DNA from: Pseudomonadota bacterium
GTDB taxonomy: Bacteria > Pseudomonadota > Gammaproteobacteria > Steroidobacterales > Steroidobacteraceae
NCBI GenBank assembly: GCA_018241525.1
Contig: JAFEDR010000010.1
Span: forward strand, 682,001-746,000
Direction: 5' to 3'
DNA: 64,000 bases
Part shown: positions 30,165 to 39,538 of the stretch, in pieces
Position numbering within the stretch: position 1 is the first letter of the stretch
Layout: every line of letters begins with the position of its first letter
Program-made: the position numbers and the translations under genes
The notes under the pieces: model-generated
Database searches by the model: none
What the model saw: only the letters and a program-made list of their open reading frames with translations
Told to the model about the DNA's origin: nothing

Positions 30165-31667
30165 GTGACAACCGCGCCCCCGAAGCCGCCCGCCGCGGCG
30201 AGCGACAGCCACCTGCCGCAGTACCACGTCGTGGGCTTCACGGGACATCGCCAGCTGGCCGATTCAGCCAAGGCGGACGCCTGCCTGACCCAGGCGCTCG
30301 CCGCACTCGCCGCCCAGGCTCCTGGCGAGTGGATCGGCGTCTCCTCGGCGGCGCTCGGCAGCGATCTGCTGTTCGCCCGTCGCGTGCTCGAGCGCGGCAT
30401 TGCCTGGCGCGCGCTCCTGCCGTTCGCCCCGGCGGAGTTCAGCAAGGACTTCGATGTCGAGGAATGGCAGGACGTCGAAGGCCTGCTGGCCCGTGCCGAA
30501 AGCGTCACGGTGCTCGGCGGCGACGGATCGCGCGAGGAGGCCTACCTCGATTGCGGCATCGAGACCGTGAACGCCTGCGACGTGCTGGTCGCGTTGTGGG
30601 ACGGCGAGCCCGCGCGCGGCCGCGGCGGCACGGCGGAGATCGTCACCTACGCGCGCGAGCTCGGTCGGCCGCTGGTCGTGATCGACCCCGCCACCGCCGA
30701 GGTGCGGCGCGAGAACTTCGAGCACTTCAACGCGGTGGACCCCGAGCTCTCGTTCCTGAACGGGCTGCCCGAGCCGCCCGGCACCCCGAACGGCGGTGAA
30801 CGCGGCCGCGTCGAGCGATTCCAGCTCAAGGCGGACATCGCCGCGAGCCGCGGCGCACCGCAGTTCCGCACGCTGCGCGCCTCGATTGTGCTGCTGCATG
30901 CGACCGCGACCGTGGTCGCGACCGCGGGCCTGGTCTTCGACTGGCAGCCGCTGTTCGTCTCGTGGACCAAGCTGCTGTTCCTGCTCGGCGCGCTCGGCGC
31001 GGCGGTCGCGATCCAGCAGTACCAGGCGCAGCGCGTCTGGGTGCGCTGCCGGTTGGCCGCGGAAATCGGGCGCGCGGCGCTCGCCACCTGGGGCATGCCG
31101 CGCCGCGCGGCGCTGTTCGAGGACCTGGAGCTGCCCGAGGTGCGCCAGCTGGTGCGCACCCTGCACACCCTGCACAGCCGCGGCGCGTCCGAGCGCCGCG
31201 CCAACCTCGACACCTTCCGACAGCACTACCGCCAGACGCGGATCGACGACCAGCTGCGGTACTACCGGCGCCGCCTCGACCGGGCCGCGCCGATGCTGTC
31301 GAGGATGCGCTTCGGGTTCGTCGTCAGCACGCTGCTCGCGATCCTCTGCACGGCGGCCTACGCGGTGCAGGCGACGTTCCCGGTCGGCCACCTGCCGCAT
31401 GCGCTGGAGGCGGCGTTGTTCCACTTCGCGCCGATCGTGCTGCCCGTGGTCGCAGCCGCGTTCGTGGCGCTGATCTCGATCAACGACCTGCACCGCCGGG
31501 TGGCCCGTTACCGCGAGATGTGCCACCTGCTCGAGGCCGCGCACAAGCAGATCGTCGTGACCCACACCTGGCACAGCCTCGAGCACCTGGTGCGGCGCAC
31601 CGAGCGCTCGCTGCTGCAGGAGGTGCTCGAGTGGCACACGCTGATGAGCCACCTCGAGTCGCACTGA
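30165..31667 (+). CDS. SLOG-domain protein with four transmembrane segments (SLATT-like); possible conflict effector
   Basis: A 500-residue protein not assigned to a named gene. Residues 20-200 look like a SLOG Rossmann-fold nucleotide-sensing domain: VVGFTGHRQL (24-31), SSAALGSDLLFARRVLERG, LPFAP and NACDVLVALWDGEPARGRGGTAEIVTYARELGRPLVVI fit the LOG/DprA/SLOG pattern. Two transmembrane pairs follow (about 238-258 and 266-285; 383-402 and 420-440), each with a charged helical stretch, as in SLATT (SMODS and SLOG-associating 2TM) effectors. SLOG-SLATT fusions are proposed from comparative genomics to sense nucleotide signals and disrupt membranes. Start GTG at 30165 matches the domain start. 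It follows the MFS gene by 32 bases but has its own -10. Function is inferred. Confidence 0.75.
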   Translation: MTTAPPKPPAAASDSHLPQYHVVGFTGHRQLADSAKADACLTQALAALAAQAPGEWIGVSSAALGSDLLFARRVLERGIAWRALLPFAPAEFSKDFDVEEWQDVEGLLARAESVTVLGGDGSREEAYLDCGIETVNACDVLVALWDGEPARGRGGTAEIVTYARELGRPLVVIDPATAEVRRENFEHFNAVDPELSFLNGLPEPPGTPNGGERGRVERFQLKADIAASRGAPQFRTLRASIVLLHATATVVATAGLVFDWQPLFVSWTKLLFLLGALGAAVAIQQYQAQRVWVRCRLAAEIGRAALATWGMPRRAALFEDLELPEVRQLVRTLHTLHSRGASERRANLDTFRQHYRQTRIDDQLRYYRRRLDRAAPMLSRMRFGFVVSTLLAILCTAAYAVQATFPVGHLPHALEAALFHFAPIVLPVVAAAFVALISINDLHRRVARYREMCHLLEAAHKQIVVTHTWHSLEHLVRRTERSLLQEVLEWHTLMSHLESH

Positions 31668-31710
31668 GCTTCGCCGGCCCGCCCCGGCGCGGCGTGCGAC
31701 GGCGCGGCCG

Positions 31711-32727
31711 CTAACGCGGCCGGGCCTCGAGTTCGAAGGCGTCGCGGCGCTCGAAGCGTCCCGGTACGGCCGCGTCGTAGTCCTCGAGCCGCCACATCTC
31801 GACCCGCAGGCGCGCACCGTCGAGCGCGAAGCGCAGGTAGTGGTAGTTCGGGAAGCCGGGGCCGGTGTACAGGTCGCCCGCGTCGCGCTCGACGGCCACC
31901 GGTCGCGCGCCCCCGCCGCCGGATACGAGGTAGGTCACCTCGCCGTCGACGCGCCGCTCGTAGTTGTGGACATGCGCGCCGCACACCAGCAGCCGTGCAT
32001 GCAGGCCCGGAGCAAGCTCGCGCAGGCGATCGGCGAGCGCCCGCTCGTTCGATCGTGGATTGTGGCTGGCTTCGAAGCCGCCCTGCAGGTCGGCGACCGG
32101 CGGGTGATGCAGGAAGAGGATCACGAAATCGACCGCCGGCGCGAGGCCCGCCAGCGTCGCGTCGATCCAGCGTCGCTGCGCGCTGCCGGCCTCGAGCGAG
32201 GCGTCGCTGTCGAGCGCGAGGGCGAGCACCCGTCGACCGAGCGCGACGGCGTACCAGCGCTCGCCCCGATGCTCCGGGAAGGTGCCCCACCAGCGCTCGA
32301 GGCAGTCGGCCTCCTCGCACTCGCGGAACTCGTGGTTGCCGAGGGTCGGGAAGACCCGCAGCCGGGCGGCGCGCCAGGCACGCGTCTCCGCCTCGTAGAC
32401 GGCGTAGTCCTTGGCGATGCCGCGATAGGGGATGTCGCCCAGTACGAAGAGTGCGGCCGGGTGCTCCGTCACCATCCGCGCGACCAGCGCGCGCCGCGCG
32501 GGACCGCTGCTCGCGCCACCTTCGTCCGCCGGCGTGAAGCGGATATCGCCATAAGCGATGAAATGGGGAGACTCGCCCTCCACGGTGAGCGGCAGCCCCG
32601 ATCGGGCCGCCGGGCCGGGAGCGCAGCCGGCACCGAGCAACCCGAGCGCCGCGAGCGCGCCGACGGACAGAAGGAGTGCCAGCAGGCCTCCACCCGCCCT
32701 GCTGCTCCGCCGGAATCGTTCGCTCAT
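31711..32727 (-). CDS. Lipoprotein metallophosphoesterase (purple acid phosphatase-like)
   Basis: A 338-residue calcineurin-like phosphoesterase with a lipoprotein signal (LLALLLSVGALAALGLLGAGC; lipobox LGAGC). Metal motifs in order are YGDIRF, LGDIPYRG, TLGNHEF, FLHHPP and the final CGAHVHNYER (GHxH variant), typical of two-metal phosphoesterases close to purple acid phosphatases. It probably sits in the cell envelope and hydrolyses phosphate esters. The ATG at 32727 starts the signal peptide; the longer frame is not supported. It is convergent with the SLOG gene and divergent from a TonB receptor. Confidence 0.88.
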   Translation of the reverse strand: MSERFRRSSRAGGGLLALLLSVGALAALGLLGAGCAPGPAARSGLPLTVEGESPHFIAYGDIRFTPADEGGASSGPARRALVARMVTEHPAALFVLGDIPYRGIAKDYAVYEAETRAWRAARLRVFPTLGNHEFRECEEADCLERWWGTFPEHRGERWYAVALGRRVLALALDSDASLEAGSAQRRWIDATLAGLAPAVDFVILFLHHPPVADLQGGFEASHNPRSNERALADRLRELAPGLHARLLVCGAHVHNYERRVDGEVTYLVSGGGGARPVAVERDAGDLYTGPGFPNYHYLRFALDGARLRVEMWRLEDYDAAVPGRFERRDAFELEARPR

Positions 32728-33017
32728 GCAGCCGCTCTCCCCTCGTGGCGTCGACCCTACAAGCCGGCGCAAATCCTGGCGCGGCGCTTGACGGATCTTC
32801 GCACTCGGGTTGTACGTGGAACAGCGTCGCACCCGCCCCTGTGCACCGGCTTAATTCTCGGGTACCTTCTGGAAGCGACCATCCTCAGGCTGTCGACTTC
32901 ACACAACAACGACCGCAGCCAGGGAAGTTGCCGCGCCTCGGGGGGACGGTTGGAAGTTAGCGCGACGCCGCCGGGCGGCGGCGCACCGATCAATGGGTAC
33001 TGCTGGGGGATCACAGA
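32728..33017 (+). other. Divergent promoter region of the phosphoesterase and TonB receptor
   Basis: A 290-base gap. On the plus strand TTGACG (32788-32793) is followed after 17 bases by TGTACG, a weak promoter that would leave a leader of nearly 200 bases. A GGGGGA ribosome-binding site lies before the receptor ATG at 33018. I looked for riboswitch-like conserved boxes (cobalamin, TPP) and saw none. The base composition is a little less GC-rich than the surroundings. Confidence 0.35.
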
Positions 33018-35588
33018 ATGACCGGGATTCTCGTTCGCATGGGCATGGCCGCCACGTTGGCGGCAATCCTCCCCGCGGGAGCGCCACTGGCGCAGACCGC
33101 CGATAAGTCCGCGAATTCGCTGGACGAAATCGTTGTCACCGCGACGCGCCGCGAAGAACGCCTGCAAGACGTGCCGATCAGTGTCAGCGCGTTCAGTCAG
33201 GAGAAGCTCGATTCGCAAGGTCTCAAGAACATCGATGACCTGTCGCGACTCTCGCCTGGCATGACCTTCTCCCGAAACGGCACCGGCTCGAACGCGAACT
33301 ACAACGACGAGAACTCCGATATCTCGATCCGCGGCATCGATTCCGCGGCGGGATCCTCGACGACCGGCGTCTATCTGGACGACACGCCGATCCAGAGCCG
33401 CCACATTGGCTTCGGCGCTGTGAACGTCTTTCCACAGATGTTCGACGTCGATCGCGTCGAGGTGCTGCGTGGCCCCCAGGGCACGCTGTTTGGCGCGGGC
33501 GCCGAGGGTGGTGTGGTGCGCTTCATCACGCCGGCGCCGAATCTTGTTGGCCAGACGGGCTACGTGCGCGCCGAGACATCGATGACTCGCTACGGCGACC
33601 CGAGCTACGAGCTGGGCGCGGCGATGGGAACGGCGCTCATCGACAACACGCTGGGCCTGCGCGTCAGCGCCTCGTATCGACGCGACGGTGGCTGGGTGGA
33701 TCGCGTCAATTACACGCAGAGCGACCCGAATGCCTTACTGCCGACGCTCTCGTACGCCGGCACGACGGAGAAGGCCTCGAACTGGCAGGACACCATGACG
33801 CTGCGAGCAGCGCTCAAGTGGAAGGTCAGCGACGCGGTGACGGTCACACCGTCGATCTACTACCAGCGCCTGCACATCAACGACACCGCGATCTACTGGA
33901 CGTCGCTCTCGGATCCGGCGAACGGAGTGTTCCGCAACGGCAACGCGCTGACGAATCCGAGCACCGATCCCTGGTATCTCGGCGCGGTGAAGGTCGACTG
34001 GGACGTCAGCCCGTCGGCGCATCTGGTTTCCACGACCTCGTACTACGCGCGAGATCAGCATTCGACGTCTGACTACACGCAGTACCTGCGCGCGACCTGG
34101 GCACTGTACGGCCTGCTGTATGCGCAGACGCCGTTTCCGCAGCCGACGCCGTATCCGAACACGTATCCGCGCGCCGGAGACGCGGGCTACGCGCCGTTCC
34201 ACGATCAGCAGCACAACTTCTACCAGGAGTTCCGCATCGCCTCGACCGATGCGAATGCGCGCCTGACCTGGAACGCCGGCCTCTACTTCTCGCACACCAA
34301 CGAGAACATTCCCGAGGACATCTACGACAACAACCTCGAGGCGGAGACCGGAGGCGGCGTCTGCGCGTGGGTGGGCGTGCCCTGCCCTGCCGGACTCATT
34401 TATCACGGCCCCGAGGACCGGATCATCGAGAAGCAGATCGCTGCGTTCGGTGAACTGAGCTTCAAGTTCCTCGATGTGCTGAAGGCGACCGTCGGGCTGC
34501 GCGTGTCGAAGATCGACGTCGATGGCACGACCGGCTTCGGTGGTGCGTTCACGGTGACGCCGCTCGACCCGCTCACGACCGGCGAAGCAAAGTCCTCGGA
34601 GAAGCCGGTCACGCCGAAGTTCGTGCTGGCGTACCAGCCTGACCGCGACAACATGTACTACGTGAGCGCGTCGAAGGGCTACCGGGCGGGCGGCATCAAC
34701 ATCCAGGTTGCCGCCGCCTGCGCACCGGACCTCGCCACTCTGGGTTTGCCGCTGGGTAGCGACGGCCAGCGCCATGTCCCGGGCAGCTACACGTCCGACT
34801 ACCTGTGGAGCTACGAGATTGGCGCGAAGAACACGCTGCTCGATCGCACGCTGCAGGTGAACTCGAGCCTGTTCGTCATCGACTGGAACAAGATCCAGCA
34901 GCAGGTCTACCTGCCTTCGTGCGGCGAGCAGTTCTTCGCGAACCTCGGCAAGGTACAGAGCCGCGGCGGCGACATCGACATCACCTACAAGCCGGTTCAT
35001 GAGCTGACCCTCGGCTTGACGGTCGCCTACACCGACGCGCGTTACACCCAGAACTCGTGCGCCGGCACGCGCGTGGCTCAGGGCGCCTTCTGCGCCGATC
35101 CCACGGGCGCGAGCGGCCCAACTGCCCCGGTCGTCAATGAGGGGGATCGACTGCTGGGTGCGCCGTGGTCATTCCTGGCGTCTGCCGAATATGCGACGCA
35201 GCTATCCTCGTGGGGCGGACGCACGGTATATGTGCGCTTCGACTACCAGCGGACGACGGCTCAGACCGCGTTGACGCCGGGTCTCGACGACCGCAATGCC
35301 CTTTTTGACGACTCTGTGCCGGGCTTGCCGGCCACTGCGGATCTTTCGATCCGTGCCGGCCTGCGATTCAACGGGCTTGACGTGTCGCTGTTCGGCACGA
35401 ATCTGACGAACGCGCACCCGCTGCTGTTCTCGTCGCGGGATATCGCCTGGGACTGTGCTTCGGGCGCGCACTGCAATCCGAACGTGCCGTACAACCCCGC
35501 GACAGGAGCGGGAAGCACGGACAATCTCTACTTCGGCCGCGGCGTGCGACCCCGCACGGTCGGCATTACCGCGACCTATCGCTACTAG
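33018..35588 (+). CDS. TonB-dependent outer membrane receptor
   Basis: An 856-residue TonB receptor. Signal peptide (MGMAATLAAILPAGAPLAQ), TonB box-like segment LDEIVVTATRREERLQDVPIS, plug (ISIRGID, GVYLDDTPI, VDRVEVLRGPQGTLFGAGAEGGVVRFIT) and a barrel with SKGYRAGGIN, VRFDY and a final GITATYRY strand ending in Tyr. The ERLQDVPISVSAFS start and the long loops are typical of the large Sphingomonas/Xanthomonas-type receptor expansion, with unknown ligand. Codon use appears less GC-rich than neighbours by eye, which may indicate transfer. A perfect hairpin terminator follows. Confidence 0.93.
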   Translation: MTGILVRMGMAATLAAILPAGAPLAQTADKSANSLDEIVVTATRREERLQDVPISVSAFSQEKLDSQGLKNIDDLSRLSPGMTFSRNGTGSNANYNDENSDISIRGIDSAAGSSTTGVYLDDTPIQSRHIGFGAVNVFPQMFDVDRVEVLRGPQGTLFGAGAEGGVVRFITPAPNLVGQTGYVRAETSMTRYGDPSYELGAAMGTALIDNTLGLRVSASYRRDGGWVDRVNYTQSDPNALLPTLSYAGTTEKASNWQDTMTLRAALKWKVSDAVTVTPSIYYQRLHINDTAIYWTSLSDPANGVFRNGNALTNPSTDPWYLGAVKVDWDVSPSAHLVSTTSYYARDQHSTSDYTQYLRATWALYGLLYAQTPFPQPTPYPNTYPRAGDAGYAPFHDQQHNFYQEFRIASTDANARLTWNAGLYFSHTNENIPEDIYDNNLEAETGGGVCAWVGVPCPAGLIYHGPEDRIIEKQIAAFGELSFKFLDVLKATVGLRVSKIDVDGTTGFGGAFTVTPLDPLTTGEAKSSEKPVTPKFVLAYQPDRDNMYYVSASKGYRAGGINIQVAAACAPDLATLGLPLGSDGQRHVPGSYTSDYLWSYEIGAKNTLLDRTLQVNSSLFVIDWNKIQQQVYLPSCGEQFFANLGKVQSRGGDIDITYKPVHELTLGLTVAYTDARYTQNSCAGTRVAQGAFCADPTGASGPTAPVVNEGDRLLGAPWSFLASAEYATQLSSWGGRTVYVRFDYQRTTAQTALTPGLDDRNALFDDSVPGLPATADLSIRAGLRFNGLDVSLFGTNLTNAHPLLFSSRDIAWDCASGAHCNPNVPYNPATGAGSTDNLYFGRGVRPRTVGITATYRY

Positions 35589-35593
35589 CGACC

Positions 35594-35624
35594 CCGGCGG
35601 CGGCCCTGCAGGGGCCGCCGCCGG
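35594..35624 (+). terminator. Hairpin terminator after the second TonB receptor
   Basis: Arms 35594-35606 and 35612-35624 (CCGGCGGCGGCCC and its exact complement) form a 13-base stem with a five-base loop, six bases after the receptor stop codon. It is followed by CTGTTGG, with only a weak T tract. Confidence 0.65.
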
Positions 35625-35637
35625 CTGTTGGCCTTAC

Positions 35638-36750
35638 ATGCCTCGCACCGGCCTCGTCGCGCACGAGCGCTACTTCTGGCACGACGCCGGCAGCGGTGCC
35701 GGTTTCTCCGACGGCAATCCGTTCGTGCAGCCCGACCGCCACCCGGAGTCGCCGGACTCGAAGCGGCGCCTGCTGTCGCTGCTCGACGTCAGCGGGCTGC
35801 TTGACCGTCTCGAGCGGATTGCGCCGCGCGCCGCGACCCGCAGCGAGCTGGAGTACTTCCACACCCCGCGCTACATCGATTCGGTGGCGCAGCTGTCGTC
35901 TGCCGCCGGCGGCTCCATCGGCGACAGCGCCACAATCGGCCACGGCAGCTACGAGATCGCGCTGCTCGCGGCCGGGGGCTGCCTGGCCGCGGTCGACGCC
36001 GTCGTAGCCGGCCGCGTGCGCAACGCCTACGCCCTGGTCCGCCCGCCGGGCCATCACGCGGAGCCCGACCGCGGACGCGGCTACTGTGTGTTCGGTAACG
36101 CCGTGCTGGCGGTGCGCCACGCGCAGCGCGTGCATCGACTCGGACGCATCGCCGTGATCGACTGGGACGTGCACCACGGCAACGGCACCGAGTCCGCCTT
36201 CCTCGACGATCCGTCAGTACTGACGATCTCCGTGCACCAGGACCGCTGCTACCCGGTCGACTCCGGCCAGCTCGAGGTCACCGGTCGCGGACGCGGCGCG
36301 CACACGAACCTCAACGTGCCGCTGCCGCCCGGATCCGGGCACGGCGCGTACGTCGCCGCCTTCGAGCGCGCCGTGATCCCGGCACTGATGCGCTTCAAGC
36401 CCGAACTCGTCGTGATCGCCTCCGGCCTCGATGCCAACGGCATGGACCCGATGGCGCGGATGATGGCGACCAGCGCCACGTACCGCGAGCTCGCCCAGCT
36501 CGTGCTGGCCGCCGCGGACGACGTTGCGGGCGGCCGGGTCGTCGCGACCCACGAGGGGGGCTACTCGAACGCCTACGTGCCCTTCTGCGGGCTCGCGGTC
36601 ATCGAGGCCTTCGCGGGCGAGCGCAGTGCCGCGTCCGACCCGTATCTCGAGGAACTGATGCAGATGGGCGGACAGGGGCTGCAGGCGCACCAGGCCGCGG
36701 CGATCGACGCGGCCGCGGCCGTCGCATTGCGCGTGCCGCTCGCCGGCTGA
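35638..36750 (+). CDS. Histone deacetylase family protein (acetylpolyamine amidohydrolase-like)
   Basis: A 370-residue zinc-dependent deacetylase of the HDAC/AcuC/AphA superfamily. Visible motifs are VRPPGHHAEPDRGRGYCVFGN (active-site histidines), VIDWDVHHGNGTESAF (zinc Asp and His), ISVHQD, and ASGLDANGMDPMARM (second zinc Asp), then THEGGYSN. Bacterial members deacetylate polyamines, acetoin-related or other acetylated amines. The ATG at 35638 gives the usual start; it is after the receptor's terminator. It faces an APC permease-amidase-PPOX operon, which could concern amine or amide use. Confidence 0.92.
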   Translation: MPRTGLVAHERYFWHDAGSGAGFSDGNPFVQPDRHPESPDSKRRLLSLLDVSGLLDRLERIAPRAATRSELEYFHTPRYIDSVAQLSSAAGGSIGDSATIGHGSYEIALLAAGGCLAAVDAVVAGRVRNAYALVRPPGHHAEPDRGRGYCVFGNAVLAVRHAQRVHRLGRIAVIDWDVHHGNGTESAFLDDPSVLTISVHQDRCYPVDSGQLEVTGRGRGAHTNLNVPLPPGSGHGAYVAAFERAVIPALMRFKPELVVIASGLDANGMDPMARMMATSATYRELAQLVLAAADDVAGGRVVATHEGGYSNAYVPFCGLAVIEAFAGERSAASDPYLEELMQMGGQGLQAHQAAAIDAAAAVALRVPLAG

Positions 36751-36765
36751 GCGGGGCCTGCCCGT

Positions 36766-38100
36766 TCAGAGCCCGGCGCTGAGCTCGTCGCGGCGGCGGG
36801 CGTGCAGCACGAGGCCCCAGACGAGACCCGCGGCGAGCCAGCCGAGGCCGACTTCGGTCGCGAGGCGGCTCATCCCCGAGAACACGGCTGCGACCACGGC
36901 GATGCCGGCAAGCGGCGACAGCCAGTGCACGAACAGCTGGCGCGACCGCCCGCGCACGCCGAAGTGCACGAGCACCGAGATGTGCAGCAGCACGAATCCC
37001 GACAGCGCGCCGAAGTTCACGATCGTCGCGAGCTCGTCCATCATGTTGCGCATCACGATCGCGACCGCGAGCGAGAGGGCCGCCGTCACCAGCATGCCGA
37101 CGTAGGGCGTGTGGTAGCGCGGATGCACCCGCGCAAGCGCCGCCGGCAGCTGGCGGTCCCGGCCCATCGCGTACAGCACGCGCGCGACGCCGACCTGCAT
37201 GGGCAGTGCGTTCGAGAATCCGACGACCAGCGCATACGCCCAGGCGAGCACCACCGCCGCCCAGGCTCCGATCGCGTAGCGCGTCACCTCGTACGCGGCG
37301 GCGGCCGGATCCTGCAGGCGGATGCCGGCGAGAACGTTGCCGAGCACCCAGCTGACCACGACGAAAAAGCCCGCGGAGATCACCAGCACCGCGATGATCG
37401 CGCGGCCGACGAGCCGCCGGTCATGCCCCTCCACTTCCTCGGAGAGCGTCGAGATCGCATCGAAGCCGAGGAACGACATCACGCAGATCGAGGTCGCCGT
37501 GAAGATCGCGCCGGCGTCGAATCGCCCCGGCATCCAGAACGGCTGCAGCGTGAGGCTGCCCGTGCCCTTGCCGTGGTAGAGCGCGACGGTGGCGAGGCCG
37601 AGCAGCGCCAGTACCACGACCACCTGGGCGCCGACGGCGATGAAATTGGCGCGCGTCGTGACCGTGACGCCGAACCAGTTGATCAACGTGGTGACCGCGA
37701 CCATCAGCGCGATCCACACACCCCGATCGACGCCCGGCACCAGGGTCTCCATGGCCACCGCGATCAGCACGTACACGAACGCCGGAATCAGCAGGTAGTC
37801 GAGGAGGATCATCCAGCCGCCGAGGAAGCCCGGCAGCCGGCCGAGCGCATGGCGCGCGAAGCCGTAGACCGAGCCCGCGGTCGGGATGGTCTCGGTCATG
37901 ACCGCGTAGCTCTTGGCCGTGAAGTACATGCAGACGCCGCCCAGCACGTAGGCGAGCGCGATCAGTCCGTGCGAGGCGTCCCAGACGAAGCCGAGCGTCG
38001 ACAGCGGCGCGATCGGCGCGATGTAGGCGAGACCGTACACGATCAGGTCCCAGTAACCGAGCGAGCGGCGCAGCGTCGGCGTCGCGGGATCGTTAGACAT
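36766..38100 (-). CDS. APC family amino acid/amine permease
   Basis: A 444-residue membrane protein of the APC family, about twelve transmembrane segments. Features are YGLAYIAPIAPLSTLGFVWD in TM1, KSYAVMTETIPTAGSVYGFARHALG (consensus TM2-3) and FGALSGFVLLHISVLVHF late. The ATG at 38100 overlaps the amidase stop by eight bases. It is the last gene of a PPOX-amidase-permease operon and is likely to import the amidase substrate or a related amine. Closest types by pattern are the putrescine/ethanolamine/aromatic amino acid permeases, but this is uncertain. Confidence 0.87.
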   Translation of the reverse strand: MSNDPATPTLRRSLGYWDLIVYGLAYIAPIAPLSTLGFVWDASHGLIALAYVLGGVCMYFTAKSYAVMTETIPTAGSVYGFARHALGRLPGFLGGWMILLDYLLIPAFVYVLIAVAMETLVPGVDRGVWIALMVAVTTLINWFGVTVTTRANFIAVGAQVVVVLALLGLATVALYHGKGTGSLTLQPFWMPGRFDAGAIFTATSICVMSFLGFDAISTLSEEVEGHDRRLVGRAIIAVLVISAGFFVVVSWVLGNVLAGIRLQDPAAAAYEVTRYAIGAWAAVVLAWAYALVVGFSNALPMQVGVARVLYAMGRDRQLPAALARVHPRYHTPYVGMLVTAALSLAVAIVMRNMMDELATIVNFGALSGFVLLHISVLVHFGVRGRSRQLFVHWLSPLAGIAVVAAVFSGMSRLATEVGLGWLAAGLVWGLVLHARRRDELSAGL

Positions 38101-39538
38101 GGGGTCCTCGGGAAGGCGCCGGCGGGAAGGCCGTGCGGTAGAGGTCGGTGAGCCCGGCGGCTGCGAGGTGGAACGCCACCTCGAACACCGCCGCATCGCC
38201 GTACGGCGGCCCGACGACCTGGACGCTCGTCGGCACGCCGCTCACCGCCCGGCCGCTCGGAACGGCCAGCGCCGGGTAGCGCGACAGCAGGTTGAAAGGC
38301 TGCGTGAAGACCCAGCCGAGGTAGCTGTCGACCGCCTGCCCCTCGATGTCGACCGTTCGCGCGACCGAGACGTCGAGGTCGGCCGGCATCTCGGTGGTCA
38401 GCACCGTCGGGCACAGCAGTGCCTTCGCGCCACGGCTCCAGAGCTTGGCATCGAGCTCCTGGTGCAGCTGGCTCGCAAGGGCGGCGGCGCGAAGGATCGA
38501 GTTGCGCCGGCCCCGGTGCCGCCCGACCAGCCAGCGCAGGTAGGGCGTCGCGCGCTCGAGGTCGGCGGCCGAATACGCCTCAAGGTACTCGTCGAAGTAG
38601 ATGCCGAAGATCGCCTCGATCAGCACGTCGCCGATCGTCGCCGGGTCCCAGTCGAGCTCGATCGCCTCGAGCCGCGCGCCGCGCACGCGCAGCGCCTCGG
38701 CCGCGCCCTCGAGGCCGCGGCGCGTGTCGCGACAGAGCGGCCGGTCGCGGCCGGGAAGCGCGAGCCCGATCAGCGCGCCGTCGAGGTCGGGGTAGCGGGA
38801 CGCCAGCCGCTCCGCCGGCATGCCCGTGTAGCTCGCCGGATGCGGCCCCGCGATGGCGTTCTGCATCAGCACCAGGTCGTCGAAGGTGCGGGCGAGCGGG
38901 CCCTCGACGGCGAAGGCGAAGAGCTCCTCACCCGGCGTGCTCGCCAGGCGGCCGAACGGCGGCTTGTAGCCATACACGCCGGCGAGCGCCGCCGGGATGC
39001 GGGTCGAGCCACCCATGTCGCTGCCGGTCGCGAGCGGCGCGAGTCCGGCGGCGAGCGCCGCCCCGGAGCCGCCACTCGAGCCGCCGGGCGTCAGCGCCCG
39101 GTTCCAGGGGTTGCGCGTGACGCCGAAGCGCAGCGAGTGCGTCTGCGGGATCACGCAGAACTCCGGCACCGCCGTCTGCAGGTGCGGGATCGCCCCGGCC
39201 CGCACCAGCCGATCGACGATCGGGTGATGTGCCGTGGGCACCTCGTCGTGCAGCCAGGATCCGATCGTTCGCCGCCAGCCGGCGACCGAGGTCTCCTCCT
39301 TGATCGCGACCGGCACGCCCTCGAGCGGGCGCGCGGTGCCGGCGCGGTAGCGCGCTTCGGCGACGCGCGCGGCCGCCAGCGCCTCCTCGGCATGGATCGC
39401 GACGGTCGCGCCGTAGGCCGGCGCCAGCCGCTCGGCACGCGCGAGCAGCGCCTGCATCCATTCCACCGGCGAGAGCCGCTGCGCGGCGAACCGGTCGATC
39501 GCCTCGCGCGCGCTCAGGTAGGCGAGTTCCTCGCTCAT
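38093..39538 (-). CDS. Amidase signature family amidase
   Basis: A 481-residue amidase signature enzyme, Ser-cisSer-Lys type. The catalytic Lys is in VPVAIKEE, the Gly/Ser-rich signature is PGGSSGGSGAALAAGLAPLATGSDMGGSTRIPAA with cis-Ser and nucleophile Ser, followed by the GYKPPFGRL segment. Length is usual for the family. The ATG at 39538 overlaps the preceding PPOX stop (ATGA) and its end overlaps the permease start, indicating one operon. It hydrolyses an amide such as an acyl or aryl amide, but substrate is unknown. Confidence 0.92.
   Translation of the reverse strand: MSEELAYLSAREAIDRFAAQRLSPVEWMQALLARAERLAPAYGATVAIHAEEALAAARVAEARYRAGTARPLEGVPVAIKEETSVAGWRRTIGSWLHDEVPTAHHPIVDRLVRAGAIPHLQTAVPEFCVIPQTHSLRFGVTRNPWNRALTPGGSSGGSGAALAAGLAPLATGSDMGGSTRIPAALAGVYGYKPPFGRLASTPGEELFAFAVEGPLARTFDDLVLMQNAIAGPHPASYTGMPAERLASRYPDLDGALIGLALPGRDRPLCRDTRRGLEGAAEALRVRGARLEAIELDWDPATIGDVLIEAIFGIYFDEYLEAYSAADLERATPYLRWLVGRHRGRRNSILRAAALASQLHQELDAKLWSRGAKALLCPTVLTTEMPADLDVSVARTVDIEGQAVDSYLGWVFTQPFNLLSRYPALAVPSGRAVSGVPTSVQVVGPPYGDAAVFEVAFHLAAAGLTDLYRTAFPPAPSRGPHV

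Noticed and set aside
32728..33017. Cobalamin or other riboswitch in front of the second TonB receptor
   Set aside because: No conserved box or multi-stem pattern of known riboswitches was recognised in the 290 bases.
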